A DNA stretch of 64,000 bases from positions 1 through 64,000 of the forward strand of contig NZ_JAQMWP010000010.1 in NCBI RefSeq assembly GCF_030403745.1, written 5' to 3'. This DNA is from Streptomyces sp. S.PB5 (lineage in GTDB: Bacteria > Actinomycetota > Actinomycetes > Streptomycetales > Streptomycetaceae). Within the stretch, counting starts at the first letter, position 1. Every line of letters begins with the position of its first letter. This document shows, in pieces, positions 8,238 to 18,540 of the stretch. The position numbers were made by a program, and so were the translations under genes. The notes below the pieces were generated by a model, which worked only from the letters and a program-made list of their open reading frames with translations, was not told where the DNA came from and ran no database searches.

Positions 8238-9084
8238 CTCCCCCATGGCGCCACCCCGGTCCTTCCTGTGGACCCGGCGCGTCTTCCTCACCCTGCTCGC
8301 CGGCTTCGTCCTGCTGCCGGTGTACGTGATGCTCTCCAGCTCACTGAAGCCGCTCGCGGACGTCACCGGCAAGTTCCGCTGGATTCCCAGCGAGGTGACG
8401 TTCCAGCCGTACATCGACATCTGGTCGACGGTCCCGCTCGCCCGGTACTTCGTGAACTCCCTGATCGTGGCGAGCGCGGCCGCCGTCTGCTCGGTGGTGA
8501 TCGCGGTCTTCTCGGCCTACGCCGTGAGCCGCTACGACTTCCGCGGCAAGCGCGTCTTCACGGTCACCGTCCTGTCGACGCAGATGTTCCCCGGCATCCT
8601 CTTCCTGCTCCCGCTGTTCCTGATCTACGTCAACATCGGCAACGCCACCGGCATCGCCCTGTTCGGCTCGCGCGGCGGGCTGATCCTGACGTATCTCACC
8701 TTCTCCCTGCCGTTCTCGATCTGGATGCTCATCGGGTACTTCGACTCGGTGCCGCGCGACCTGGACGAGGCGGCACTGGTGGACGGCTGCGGGCCGCTCG
8801 GCGCGCTCTTCCGGGTCGTCGTACCGGCCGCGATCCCCGGCATCGTCGCGGTCACCGTCTACGCGTTCATGACGGCCTGGGGCGAGGTGCTGTTCGCGTC
8901 GGTGATGACCAACGACACCACCCGCACCCTCGCCGTCGGCCTCCAGGGCTACTCCACGCTCTACGACGTGTACTGGAACCAGATCATGGCCGCCTCACTG
9001 GTCGTGAGCGTCCCGGTGGTGGCCGGCTTCCTGCTCCTCCAGCGTTATCTCGTCGCCGGGCTGACGGCGGGCGCCGTCAAGTGA
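8230..9084 (+). CDS. Sugar ABC transporter permease (MalG type)
   Basis: This 284-residue partner permease has six predicted transmembrane segments. Its EAA loop is DLDEAALVDGCGPLGALFRVVVPAAIPGI. The GTG 8230 start overlaps the end of the first permease by 8 bp, indicating translational coupling. With the MalF-type subunit it should form the membrane channel for the sugar delivered by the upstream lipoprotein. Confidence 0.88.
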   Translation: MPSSPMAPPRSFLWTRRVFLTLLAGFVLLPVYVMLSSSLKPLADVTGKFRWIPSEVTFQPYIDIWSTVPLARYFVNSLIVASAAAVCSVVIAVFSAYAVSRYDFRGKRVFTVTVLSTQMFPGILFLLPLFLIYVNIGNATGIALFGSRGGLILTYLTFSLPFSIWMLIGYFDSVPRDLDEAALVDGCGPLGALFRVVVPAAIPGIVAVTVYAFMTAWGEVLFASVMTNDTTRTLAVGLQGYSTLYDVYWNQIMAASLVVSVPVVAGFLLLQRYLVAGLTAGAVK

Positions 9085-9104
9085 CCACTCCTGAAAGGAC
9101 TTAC

Positions 9105-10463
<1,359 letters not shown>

Positions 10464-11489
10464 CCGGGCGGGCGGTGGGCCGGAACAGCTTCTCCACCTC
10501 GCAGCTGTTCTGGCTCACCGCGATCCCCGGCCTGACCGGCGGCACCGCCCGGATGATCTACACCTTCCTCGGTCCGAGGATCGGTCAGCGCACCTTCACC
10601 GCGGTGTCCACCGTCGTCCTGATCGTCCCGCTGGTCCGGCTGGGCTACGCGATCCAGGACATCTCGACGTCCTTCATGACGATGGCCATGATCGCGGCCC
10701 TCTGCGGAGCCGGCGGCGCCATCTCTTCTCCTCCTCCCTCGCCAACATCCGCTTCTTCTTCCCCAAGCGAGAGAAGGGCAACGCGACCGGCATCGACGGC
10801 GGCCTCGGCAACCACGGCGTCTCGGTGGTCCAGCTGCTGTCCCCGATCGTCATCACCAGCTCGGTCATCGCGATCGGCTCGGGCCGGCAGAACGCCCGGA
10901 CCAGCGAGACGGTCCACCTCCAGAACGCGGCCTTCGTCTGGGTCCCGGTCCTGATCGTGCCGGCGGCCATCGCCTGGTTCGGCCAGAACAACCTCAAGAC
11001 GGCCTCGTCGTCCTTCGCCCAGCAGAAGGTGATCTTCCGCCGCAAGCACACCTGGGTGATGACCTGGCTCTACGTCGGCACCTTCGGCTCCTTCATCGGC
11101 TTCGCCGCCGCCCTGCCGATGCTGATCAAGACCGCCTTCCCGGCCTGCTCCGTCGCCACCTACGCCTGGACGGGCCCGGCCCTCGGCGCCCTCGCCCGCT
11201 GGGCCGGCGGCTGGATCGCCGACAGGATCGGCGGCGCCCGTGTCACGATCCTCTCCTTCGTCGGCATGGCGGCCTCGACCACCCGAGTGATCGAGGCCGC
11301 CCCTCAAGGGCCTCACCGAAGGCACCCCGGAGTACACCGAGGCCCTGCCTACGGCTTCTCTTCATCCCGGCCCTGTTCGCCAACTTCGCGGTGACCAGCG
11401 CGATGTGGGGCTTCGTGGCCTTCTACGTCACCTGCATCGCCGTCACCTGGTGGTACTACGCGCGGCAGGGCGCAAAGTCGTCGAGCTGA
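10464..11489 (+). pseudogene. Decayed NarK-type nitrate/nitrite MFS transporter
   Basis: Three frames together resemble a nitrate/nitrite porter. The first piece (about 10475-10724) has STSQLFWLTAIPGLTGGTARMIYTF. After a frameshift near 10725 the second (to about 11300) has LANIRFFFPKREKG and GIDGGLGNHGVSVVQLL, both NarK hallmarks. The third ends FANFAVTSAMWGFVAFYV...WYYARQGAKSSS before TGA 11489. The first helix region is missing at the 5' end, and sequence is lost between about 11300 and 11370. It starts immediately after the GH1 stop. With several independent lesions this is real decay, not one sequencing error. Confidence 0.85.
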
Positions 11490-11615
11490 GCGGCGCGGAC
11501 AACAGCGGCATTCAAGGCGCCGGGCGGATCGACCGCCCGGCCCTTCGCCCGTGACGGGACGAACGCGCGGCGTTAATGCGTTGCCACAGCTCAGCCATGC
11601 TGAAAGCCTCACGTC

Positions 11616-12464
11616 ATGCCCACCTTCACCGCCCCCGACGGCACCCTCCTCGCCTACCACGCCACCGGCGAGGGCCCGCCCCTGGTCTGTCTCCCCGGCG
11701 GCCCGATGCAGGCCTCGGCCTATCTCGGCGACCTGGGCGGCCTCACCGCCCACCGCACCCTGATCCGCCTGGACCTGAGGGGCACGGGCGACTCGGCGAC
11801 CCCCGAGGACCCGGCGTCGTACCGCTGCGACCGCCAGGTCGACGACGTCGAGGCGCTGCAGAAGGAACTGGGCCTGGACCGTCTGGATCTCCTCGCCCAC
11901 AGCGCCGGCGCCAACCTGGCCGCCCTCTACACCGCCCGCCACCCCGACCGTGTCGCCCGCCTCGCCCTGATCACCCCGAGCGTGTACGCGGTCGGCATCG
12001 GCATCACCGTCGAGGAGCGCCTCGGCACGGCACGTCTGCGCCGGGACGAGGAGTGGTTCCCGACGGCGTACGCGGCCCTGGAGTCCCTCAACTCCGGCCG
12101 TCCCGTCCCCGACGCCTGGCAGGCCGTCGCCCCGTTCTGGTTCGCCCGCTGGGACGAGGAGGCCAAGGCGGTCCGGGCGGCCGAGGACGAGCAGCGCAAC
12201 GACGAGGCGGCCAGGGTCTACGGCTCCGAGGGCGCCTTCGCCCCCGAGGCCACGCGTGCCGCCCTGGCCGGGTTCGCGGGACGGGTGCTCGTACTGGCGG
12301 GAGAGGCGGACGTGGCGGGGCCCCGGCGTGCGATGGCCGAGTACGCGGGGCTGTTCGCGGACGCGGAGCTCGCGGTCCAGGAGGGTGCGGCGCACTTCCC
12401 GTGGCTCGACGACGCGGAGCGGTTCGTGGCGACGACGGCCGCGTTCCTCCGAGGCCGATCCTGA
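11616..12464 (+). CDS. Alpha/beta hydrolase (proline iminopeptidase-like)
   Basis: This 282-residue cytoplasmic alpha/beta-hydrolase has nucleophile S96 in AHSAGA, an oxyanion region LPGGPMQ, a likely acid in LAGEADVAGP and the catalytic His in EGAAHFPW. RLDLRGTGDS and the overall length fit the proline iminopeptidase/hydrolase group, but the substrate is unknown. The start ATG 11616 has only a weak GAAAG upstream. It stands alone between a decayed transporter and a small ORF. Confidence 0.85.
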   Translation: MPTFTAPDGTLLAYHATGEGPPLVCLPGGPMQASAYLGDLGGLTAHRTLIRLDLRGTGDSATPEDPASYRCDRQVDDVEALQKELGLDRLDLLAHSAGANLAALYTARHPDRVARLALITPSVYAVGIGITVEERLGTARLRRDEEWFPTAYAALESLNSGRPVPDAWQAVAPFWFARWDEEAKAVRAAEDEQRNDEAARVYGSEGAFAPEATRAALAGFAGRVLVLAGEADVAGPRRAMAEYAGLFADAELAVQEGAAHFPWLDDAERFVATTAAFLRGRS

Positions 12465-12483
12465 CGCGTCCCCACCCGCGTCC

Positions 12484-12733
12484 GATGTCCCAGGCCGGCC
12501 TTCACCGTGTGCCTCTCACCGTTGATCAACGCGTCGGGTACGCGGAGCGGGATCTGGACGCCGATCTCGCGCGCCGGTTCCCCGACGGGCCGCGCACCGA
12601 ACGCCCGAAGCCGGCCCGCCCGGTCGAACCGTTCCTGGCCGGGCTCCCGCACGACGTCGAGGCCGACTTCCGCGCCCTCGGCCGGCCCGGAGTGCTGGAA
12701 CCCGGGATCGGGCTGCTCGCCCTGCTGACCTGA
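12484..12733 (+). CDS. Small hypothetical protein
   Basis: An open frame of about 82 codons with strong G/C at third positions, especially from 12550 to the TGA, which suggests it is or was translated. The product is charged at the N-terminus and ends in a hydrophobic GIGLLALLT. I recognise no family. ATG 12484 is used; GTG 12508 is in frame. It could be the surviving 3' part of a longer gene, since the surrounding region is decaying. Confidence 0.4.
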
Positions 12734-12800
12734 GGTCTGCTGGCCTGAGGCCCGCAGCGGAACGGCCGCGTTGTCAGTGGCGCCTGTCATGATCCCCGGT

Positions 12801-14953
12801 ATGTCTCACAGGGATCAGGACGGGCGCCCCACACCCGACGCGTGCCGTCGGATGTTCGACGCGCTCGTCGTGCGCGCCGAGGCCGGGGAAGCGGTGGACC
12901 TCCTCCCGGCCGTGACCGCGCTGGCGCGCTGCACCGGAGCGTGGCCCGAACTCTCCGCCCCCGCCCGCGCCTTGACCGGGCACCTGCTGCCGAGAGGGAA
13001 CCCGGAGCACCCCTACGCGCTCCTGGCGGTCGCGGGACTCGCGGACGCGACGACGCTGCGATCGGCCGCCGACCGGCTGCGACGGGACCGAGGGCCCATC
13101 TCCCTGGACGAGATCGACGCCGTCGTCGCCCTGACCTCCGCCGAACGGGCCCTCCTGGCAGGGATCGATCAGGTCGACACCTATCAACCGCCCCCGTCCG
13201 GGCCGGACATCTGGCGGGACGCGGCCGGCATCCCGGCCTACGCCGCCTTCGCCCGCCGCGCCTTGGAGACGGCGGCCGACCGGATCGACGCCCTGCACGG
13301 CGGCGAGCTCCCCTACCGGTCCGACAAGGCGTTCACACCCCGTGAGGTGGAGGTGCTCGGGCAGGCCGCGCGGGTGGCACTGCTGTGCGACGAACCGTGG
13401 CTGCCGGAGCTCCTCGACCGGATCGTGCCCGGCGTCGCGGTCGCCCCCGGCACCGCGAAGACCGTGCCCTCGCAGGCCCTGCTGTACGAACCGGTCCGCG
13501 CCGCACGGGACTTCCCGACCCCGGAAGCGGTCACCGCGATCCGCGCCGCGCGATCCCGCACCCGGCACGCCGGAGTGCCGGGGCGGCTCGACAAGCTGCT
13601 GGGGCAGGTCGAACCGGCCCTGGCCGAGCGGACCGAGGTGGCCCTGTGGCTGTCGAGAGCGGGCTTCGACGACGACGGCGTACTGCGCCGGGAGACGGCC
13701 GACGGCTGCACGGCCGTCGTCACGGTCACCGAGCGGGCCGAACTGACCTGGGAGAAGGACGGCCGCCCGCTGAAGACCGTGCCCGCGTCCGTCCGCCGCG
13801 ACCATGCCGGCCTGCTCAAGGAGCTGCGCGACCTGGTGAAACGGGTCGACATCCAACTCGGCACCCTCGCCCGGGCGCTGGAGGGCGGCTTCACCGTCGA
13901 CGCCGTCCACCCGTACGGCTGGTGGCGCACCGAACTGGCCGGACATCCGCTCGCCCGGTCCGTCGTACGCCGGCTGATCTGGGAGTTCGGGACCGCGCCC
14001 GGAGCGTGGCGGGCCGTCCTGCCGGCGATCGAGGACCTCCCCGACGCGCCCGAGGACGCCCCGGTGCGGCTGTGGCACCCGATCCGCTCCGCCGCCGGCG
14101 CCGTACGGGCCTGGCGGGACCGGCTCGTCGACGCGGAGCTGCGCCAGCCCTTCAAGCAGGCGTTCCGCGAGATCTACCGGCTCACCCCGGCCGAGGAGGA
14201 GACCCGCGACCACTCCCTGCGCTACGCCGCCCATCTCGTCGACTACCACCGGATGTTCGCGCTGTTCCGGGCGCGCGGCTGGACGAGCCGCAGACTCGGA
14301 CCCTGGGGCGACGGGGACGGCGCCGCCGCGGTGCGCACCCTGGGCGCGGGGGAGTGGCGGGCCGCCTTCCTGCACGACTACGTCAGCTGGGCGGACGGCG
14401 ACGCGGTGGCCTCCACCGACCGGGTCACCTTCGAGCACCGGACCGACGGCACCTGGCGGGACGCCCCGCTCGCCGAGAGGTGCCGCCGCTGGTCTTCAGC
14501 GAGGCCATGCGGGACGTGGACCCCTTCGTCGGGGTGACCTCGATCGCCGCCGACCCCGACTGGACCGAGCAGGGCCCGGCCCGCGCCTACTGGCAGCGGG
14601 CCGGATTCGCCGAGCTGACCGAGACCGCCGAGGCGCGCCGCGACGCCCTCGAACGCATCCTGCCCCGTCTGAAGATCGCCGACCGGTGCACGCTCGACGG
14701 CCGCCACCTGATCGTCAGGGGCGACCTGCGGACGTACCGCATCCATCTCGGCTCGGCCGACATCCTGATGGAGCCCGACCACTCCTGTCTCTGCATCGTC
14801 CCCGCGCGGGGCAAGGCCGGCGGAAAGGTCTACCTGCCCTTCGAGGACGACCGGCTCTCGCTCATCCTCAGCAAGGCGTTCCTGCTCGCTGCGGACACCG
14901 AGATCACCGACGCGTCGATACGCGCCCGGTTGGAGGCGGTCAGCAGTCCCTGA
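12801..14953 (+). pseudogene. DUF4132 protein gene, interrupted by a frameshift
   Basis: The first frame runs from ATG 12801 to about 14475 and encodes some 558 residues of a DUF4132-like protein (REIYRLTPAEEETRDHSLRYAAHLVDYHRMFAL; RGWTSRRLGPWGD). The family's conserved continuation, PPLVFSEAMRDVDPFVGV through DRCTLDGRHLIVRGDLRTYRIHLGS, is in a different frame from about 14482 to the TGA at 14953. Reading GAG-AG-GTG near 14475 as GAG-GTG restores the fusion, so an extra AG appears to be present. The function of DUF4132 is unknown; relatives often carry WGR domains, absent here. It may be a true pseudogene or an assembly error. Confidence 0.8.
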
Positions 14954-15332
14954 ACTCCGGCGACTGGTTCAGGATCTGCGAGCGGAGCGAGGTGAAGCGC
15001 CCGTACGTCTCCCCGGCCTGCGCGCCCGGCCGGAAGGCGGCCACCCGGTGGCAGTTCTGGAAGGCCAGGGCCACCCCGAAGTGCCGCTCCAGGCTGCCGC
15101 GGATCGCGTCGCTGGCGAGGGCCCGCAGCAGCTGGCCGCGCTCCTTCTCGGACGGGGGAGGGGTCTGGTTGTCGGTGAACTCGGCCGTGCCGTCGTGGAG
15201 TTCGGCGGCAAGGGAGGCGATCAGGTCGTAGGCGTAGGGGAGGGACGTACGGACGGTGTCCACGAAGTCCTCCTCGCGGATGTCACCGTGCTCGGCTTCG
15301 GCGAGGAGCTTCGGGGAGACGTCGAGAGACAT
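14940..15332 (-). CDS. Conserved small protein paired with a CooC-like ATPase
   Basis: A 130-residue soluble protein, acidic in its first half. Features include FVDTVRTSLPYAYDLIASLAAEL and a C-terminal segment with ALAFQNCHRVAAFRPG. I do not recognise a named family. It is downstream of, and co-directional with, the CooC/MinD-like ATPase gene (64-bp gap), so the two probably act together. ATG 15332 is used because coding character stops upstream of it. Its 3' end overlaps the frameshifted DUF4132 gene by 14 bp, convergently. Confidence 0.65.
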   Translation of the reverse strand: MSLDVSPKLLAEAEHGDIREEDFVDTVRTSLPYAYDLIASLAAELHDGTAEFTDNQTPPPSEKERGQLLRALASDAIRGSLERHFGVALAFQNCHRVAAFRPGAQAGETYGRFTSLRSQILNQSPEFRDC

Positions 15333-15396
15333 GAAGGGGCTTGTCCTGTCTGTGCGTTGGGAGTGAGAGGGGGAGGCAGCGAGGTGGCGGAAGGGA

Positions 15397-16341
15397 TCAG
15401 ATGAGGGAGGCCGGTCCCGGTACGAACTCCGGGTCGACCTGGGTGGCCAGGTCCTCGCCCGCCCAGGCCCGGGCGTTGCGCAGATGGAACTCGACGGCAT
15501 GGCGATGGAGCGTCGCCCAGTCCCGGGGGCAGGCGTCGACCGTCTCGCGCAGGACGTTCAGGGCGTGCCGGTTGTGGGACTCCAGGGACTCCAGTCCGCC
15601 CTGTTCCCGGCCCTGTTCGGCGGCCCGTACGAACGGTGACTGGACCAGGTGGGTGAGCAGGTCGTCCCCGACCTCCTCCTTGAGGAAGAGCAGGTCGTCC
15701 TCGCCGGTCACCTTGTTGCCGATCACGGCGATCCGGATGCCGAACTCACGGGCGTGGTCACGGTACTGGCGGTAGACCGAGACGCCCTTGCGGGTGGGTT
15801 CCGCCACCAGGAACGTGAGGTCGAAGCGGGTGAACAGGCCCGAGGCAAACGCGTCCGCGCCCGCGGTCATGTCGACGACCACGTACTCGCCGGGGCCGTC
15901 GACGAGGTGGTTGAGGTAGAGCTCCACCCCGCCGAGCTTGGAGTGGTAGCAGGCCACTCCGAGGTCGCTCTCCTCGAACTCGCCCGTGACCATCAGCGGC
16001 ACCTCACCCACGCGCCGGACGTGCCGGGCGTGCAGCTCGTCGTCGCCGAGCAGCCGCAGCAGCCGGGAACCACGGCCCGGCGGAGTGGTCTTGATCATGG
16101 CCTCGGGGGAGGCGATGCGCAGGTTGGAGCCGCGCAGATACTCCTTGATGTCCCCGAGGCGCGCGCCCAGCGGAGGGGCGGCCGGCGGCTCCCCGTCGTG
16201 GCCCAGCGCCTCGGCCAGGTGCTGGTTGATGTCCCCGTCGACGGCGAGGACGGGGGCGCCGGACTGTGCGAGGTGGCGCGAGAAGAGCGCCGACAGGGTG
16301 GTCTTGCCGCTGCCGCCCTTGCCGACGAAGGCGATGCGCAT
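15397..16341 (-). CDS. CooC/MinD-family P-loop ATPase
   Basis: A 314-residue SIMIBI-class ATPase. MRIAFVGKGGSGKTTL is the deviant Walker A (KGGxGKT), followed by a VDGDINQHL switch I-like segment and EYVVVDMTAGADAF as Walker B. CooC members insert nickel into CO dehydrogenase, and relatives are used in membrane or metal-centre maturation; no carbonylation enzyme is encoded here, so the client is unknown. ATG 16341 is chosen because it begins right at the P-loop; GTG 16347 and 16350 lie upstream in frame. It leads an operon with the small protein. Confidence 0.8.
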   Translation of the reverse strand: MRIAFVGKGGSGKTTLSALFSRHLAQSGAPVLAVDGDINQHLAEALGHDGEPPAAPPLGARLGDIKEYLRGSNLRIASPEAMIKTTPPGRGSRLLRLLGDDELHARHVRRVGEVPLMVTGEFEESDLGVACYHSKLGGVELYLNHLVDGPGEYVVVDMTAGADAFASGLFTRFDLTFLVAEPTRKGVSVYRQYRDHAREFGIRIAVIGNKVTGEDDLLFLKEEVGDDLLTHLVQSPFVRAAEQGREQGGLESLESHNRHALNVLRETVDACPRDWATLHRHAVEFHLRNARAWAGEDLATQVDPEFVPGPASLI

Positions 16342-16375
16342 CAGCACCACCCCGGCGCGGCTCGTAAACCGTTTT

Positions 16376-16390
16376 TGAAAATGGATGTCA
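16376..16390. promoter_or_regulatory. Possible Zur/Fur-type operator
   Basis: TGAAAATGGATGTCA matches 12 of 15 positions of the actinobacterial Zur box as I remember it (TGAAAATGATTTTCA). It is positioned just past the expected transcription start of the ATPase operon. Its own dyad symmetry is only moderate, so the call is tentative. Confidence 0.3.
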
Positions 16391-16399
16391 TGTCGGTAG

Positions 16400-16428
16400 G
16401 TTTAAGGCGTGTTGTCGATCACTGTCAA
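16400..16428 (-). promoter_or_regulatory. Promoter of the CooC-like ATPase operon
   Basis: On the minus strand, TTGACA (16428-16423) and TTAAAC (16405-16400) are separated by 17 bp, giving a start near 16393 and a leader of about 50 nt. The -35 is a perfect consensus match. Confidence 0.6.
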
Positions 16429-16463
16429 ATCCCCTGGTGATCAGGGGTCTTCCACTTAATGCA

Positions 16464-16469
16464 TATGAT
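16464..16469 (+). promoter_or_regulatory. -10 element of the GNAT-ABC operon (leaderless start)
   Basis: TATGAT lies 6 nt before the GTG at 16476, so transcription should begin at or next to the start codon. No -35 match is clear. There is no ribosome binding site before the GTG, consistent with a leaderless mRNA. Confidence 0.45.
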
Positions 16470-16475
16470 GTGCAA

Positions 16476-17012
16476 GTGCGTAACTACAGCATCAGGGCCG
16501 CGGGCCCGGACGACCTGGACGGTGTACGAGCCGTGATGCTCGACACCGTCTACCGCGACTTCGGCACCGGGTACGTGCCCCGCTGGCACGGCGACATCAT
16601 CGACCCGGCCACCGCCTACCTGGTCCCGGACCGGCACACCCTCCTCGTCGCGACCGACCCGGAGACCGGGGAGATCGTCGCCACCGGCGCCCTCGACTCC
16701 CGCGGCCCGGCCCACCCGCCGAACCCGCGCCAGGTCACCGAACGCTTCCCGTCCGGGCGCACCGCACAACTCCGCCGCGTCTACGTCCGCCCCGGGCACC
16801 GCAGACGCGGCCTCGCCCGGCGCCTGGTCGCGCAGCTCATGGAGTTCGCCGTGGACGACGGCGGCTACCGCTCCGTGTACCTGCACACCGACCCCGCCGT
16901 GGCCGGCGCCGAAGCCTTCTGGCACTCCCTCGGCAAGCTCGTGCACGACGAGCGCGAGGACCCCGAGGGCGTGCACGACGTCCTGCACTTCGAGATCCCG
17001 ATGGGGCGATGA
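16476..17012 (+). CDS. GNAT-family N-acetyltransferase
   Basis: A 178-residue acetyl-CoA-dependent acetyltransferase. The acetyl-CoA binding segment is LRRVYVRPGHRRRGLARRLVAQLM (motif A, R-x-x-G-x-A form), followed by beta5 VYLHTDPAVAGAEAFWHSLG. GTG 16476 starts the conserved fold at the first beta strand and is probably leaderless. An ATG at 16437 is also open in frame but would precede the predicted -10. It leads an operon with an ABC binding protein, fused permease and MFS transporter, so it may modify the transported molecule. The substrate is unknown. Confidence 0.82.
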   Translation: MRNYSIRAAGPDDLDGVRAVMLDTVYRDFGTGYVPRWHGDIIDPATAYLVPDRHTLLVATDPETGEIVATGALDSRGPAHPPNPRQVTERFPSGRTAQLRRVYVRPGHRRRGLARRLVAQLMEFAVDDGGYRSVYLHTDPAVAGAEAFWHSLGKLVHDEREDPEGVHDVLHFEIPMGR

Positions 17013-17052
17013 CCGAGTGACCCGACCGCGCATCCCGACAAGGCCGGACCGA

Positions 17053-18537
17053 ATGACGCGACCGCGCTTCCTGCTCGCCCTCCTGCTCGCCCCCGCCCTC
17101 ACCGGCTGCTTCGCCTCCGCCGGCTCGGGCGGCCCGGCCGACGGGGCCGGCGACGGCAGCCGGCTGCGGGTCGCCCTCGCCTTCCCGCCCGCCGAGAACC
17201 TCTCGCCCTACGGCGCCGACGCCACCATCCTCAGCCGCCTCGGCGTCACCGAGGGCCTGACCTCGCTCGACGCCAACGGCGCCGCGGCCCCCGCGCTCGC
17301 CGCGTCCTGGCGGCGCGAGAACGACCGCACCTGGCTGTTCACCCTGCGCGAGGCCACCTTCCAGGACGGCACGGACGTCACCCCGGCCGCCGTCGCCGCC
17401 GCCCTCACCCACGCGACCGAGGCCAGGCCCGCCCCGGCCGCGCTCTCCGGCGTCACCCTCACCGCGCAGGCCGAGGGAGCCACCGGCGTCCGGGTCACCA
17501 CCGAGGACCCCGACCCCGTACTGCCGCTGCGCCTGTCCAGCCCCGGCCTCGCCGTCCTCTCCCCGAAGGCCTACGGCGAGAAGGCCGACCCCGTCGGCCA
17601 CGCCACCGGCCCCTTCGAGCTCACCGGGACCATGGGCGCCACCGCCGCCACCCTCGACCGCTACGACGACTACTGGGGCGGCCGCGCCCAGGCCTCCGGC
17701 ATCGACGTGAAGTTCATCGCCGACGGCACCGCCCGCGCCAATGCCCTGCGCACCGACCAGGTCGACCTCGCCGAGGCGATCCCCGTCGCCCAGGCCGCCA
17801 CCCTCGACAAGGGCCTGCGCAAGGCGACCGCCACGACCCGCACCACGAGCCTGCTGCTCAACACCGAGTCCGACGTCTTCAAGGACGCCGGTCTGCGGGC
17901 CGCCGCCCGGCAGGCCGTGGACACCTCCGCGCTCGCCGAGGGCGTCTACGAGGGCTACGCCGACACCGGCGCCGGTGTCTACGGCCCCGCCGTGACCTGG
18001 GCCGAGGGCAAGAGGTCTGAGCCGCGGGGCCGCGCGGCGGCCACCGACCCGGACGGCGCGCGGATCACCCTCGCCACCTACGACAACCGGCCCGAACTCC
18101 CCGAGGCCGCCCAGGTGTTGAAGCAGCAGCTGGAGAAGGCCGGGTTCGAGGTCGAACTGGAGGTGCGGGAGTACTCACGGCTGGAGAGCGACGCGCTGGC
18201 AGGCAGGTTCGACGCCTTCGTCGGCGCCCGCAACAGCCTCGTCGACACCGGCGACCCCGTCTCGGTCCTCGCCAGCGACCACACCTGCGACGGCAGCTAC
18301 AACCTGGCGCTGCTGTGCGACAACGACGTGGACAAGGCGGTGAAGAAGGCCCAGGGCATCGCCGACACCGCGCAGCGACAGGATGCCGCCCTGGCCGCCG
18401 AGGCGCGGATCCTCGCCACCGACGCCGTCGTCCCGCTGGTCCACCAGCGCGTCATCACCGGCGTCGGCCCCAAGGTCGCCGGCGCCCTCCTCGACCCGTA
18501 CGAGCGCACCCTCGTCGGCGTCGGCACCCGGCGCTGA
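17053..18537 (+). CDS. Peptide/nickel-type ABC transporter substrate-binding lipoprotein
   Basis: A 494-residue family 5 solute-binding protein. MTRPRFLLALLLAPALTGC is a lipoprotein signal ending at lipobox LTGC. The fold is supported by LRVALAFPPAENLSPYG, AAALAASWRRENDRTWLFTLREATFQDGTDVTPAAV and ATGPFELTG. Family members bind oligopeptides, nickel or metal chelates. ATG 17053 is chosen because AAGG lies about 9 nt upstream and the signal peptide is compact; GTG 17017 would add 12 residues. It is 3 bp ahead of the fused permease gene. Confidence 0.85.
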   Translation: MTRPRFLLALLLAPALTGCFASAGSGGPADGAGDGSRLRVALAFPPAENLSPYGADATILSRLGVTEGLTSLDANGAAAPALAASWRRENDRTWLFTLREATFQDGTDVTPAAVAAALTHATEARPAPAALSGVTLTAQAEGATGVRVTTEDPDPVLPLRLSSPGLAVLSPKAYGEKADPVGHATGPFELTGTMGATAATLDRYDDYWGGRAQASGIDVKFIADGTARANALRTDQVDLAEAIPVAQAATLDKGLRKATATTRTTSLLLNTESDVFKDAGLRAAARQAVDTSALAEGVYEGYADTGAGVYGPAVTWAEGKRSEPRGRAAATDPDGARITLATYDNRPELPEAAQVLKQQLEKAGFEVELEVREYSRLESDALAGRFDAFVGARNSLVDTGDPVSVLASDHTCDGSYNLALLCDNDVDKAVKKAQGIADTAQRQDAALAAEARILATDAVVPLVHQRVITGVGPKVAGALLDPYERTLVGVGTRR

Positions 18538-18540
18538 CCC

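Noticed and set aside
12218..12790. Minus-strand frame of 190 codons opposite the small ORF and hydrolase end
   Set aside because: No recognisable motif, and third-position bias favours the plus strand.
15649..16440. Plus-strand frame opposite the CooC-like ATPase
   Set aside because: Antisense shadow; the minus strand carries an intact P-loop ATPase.
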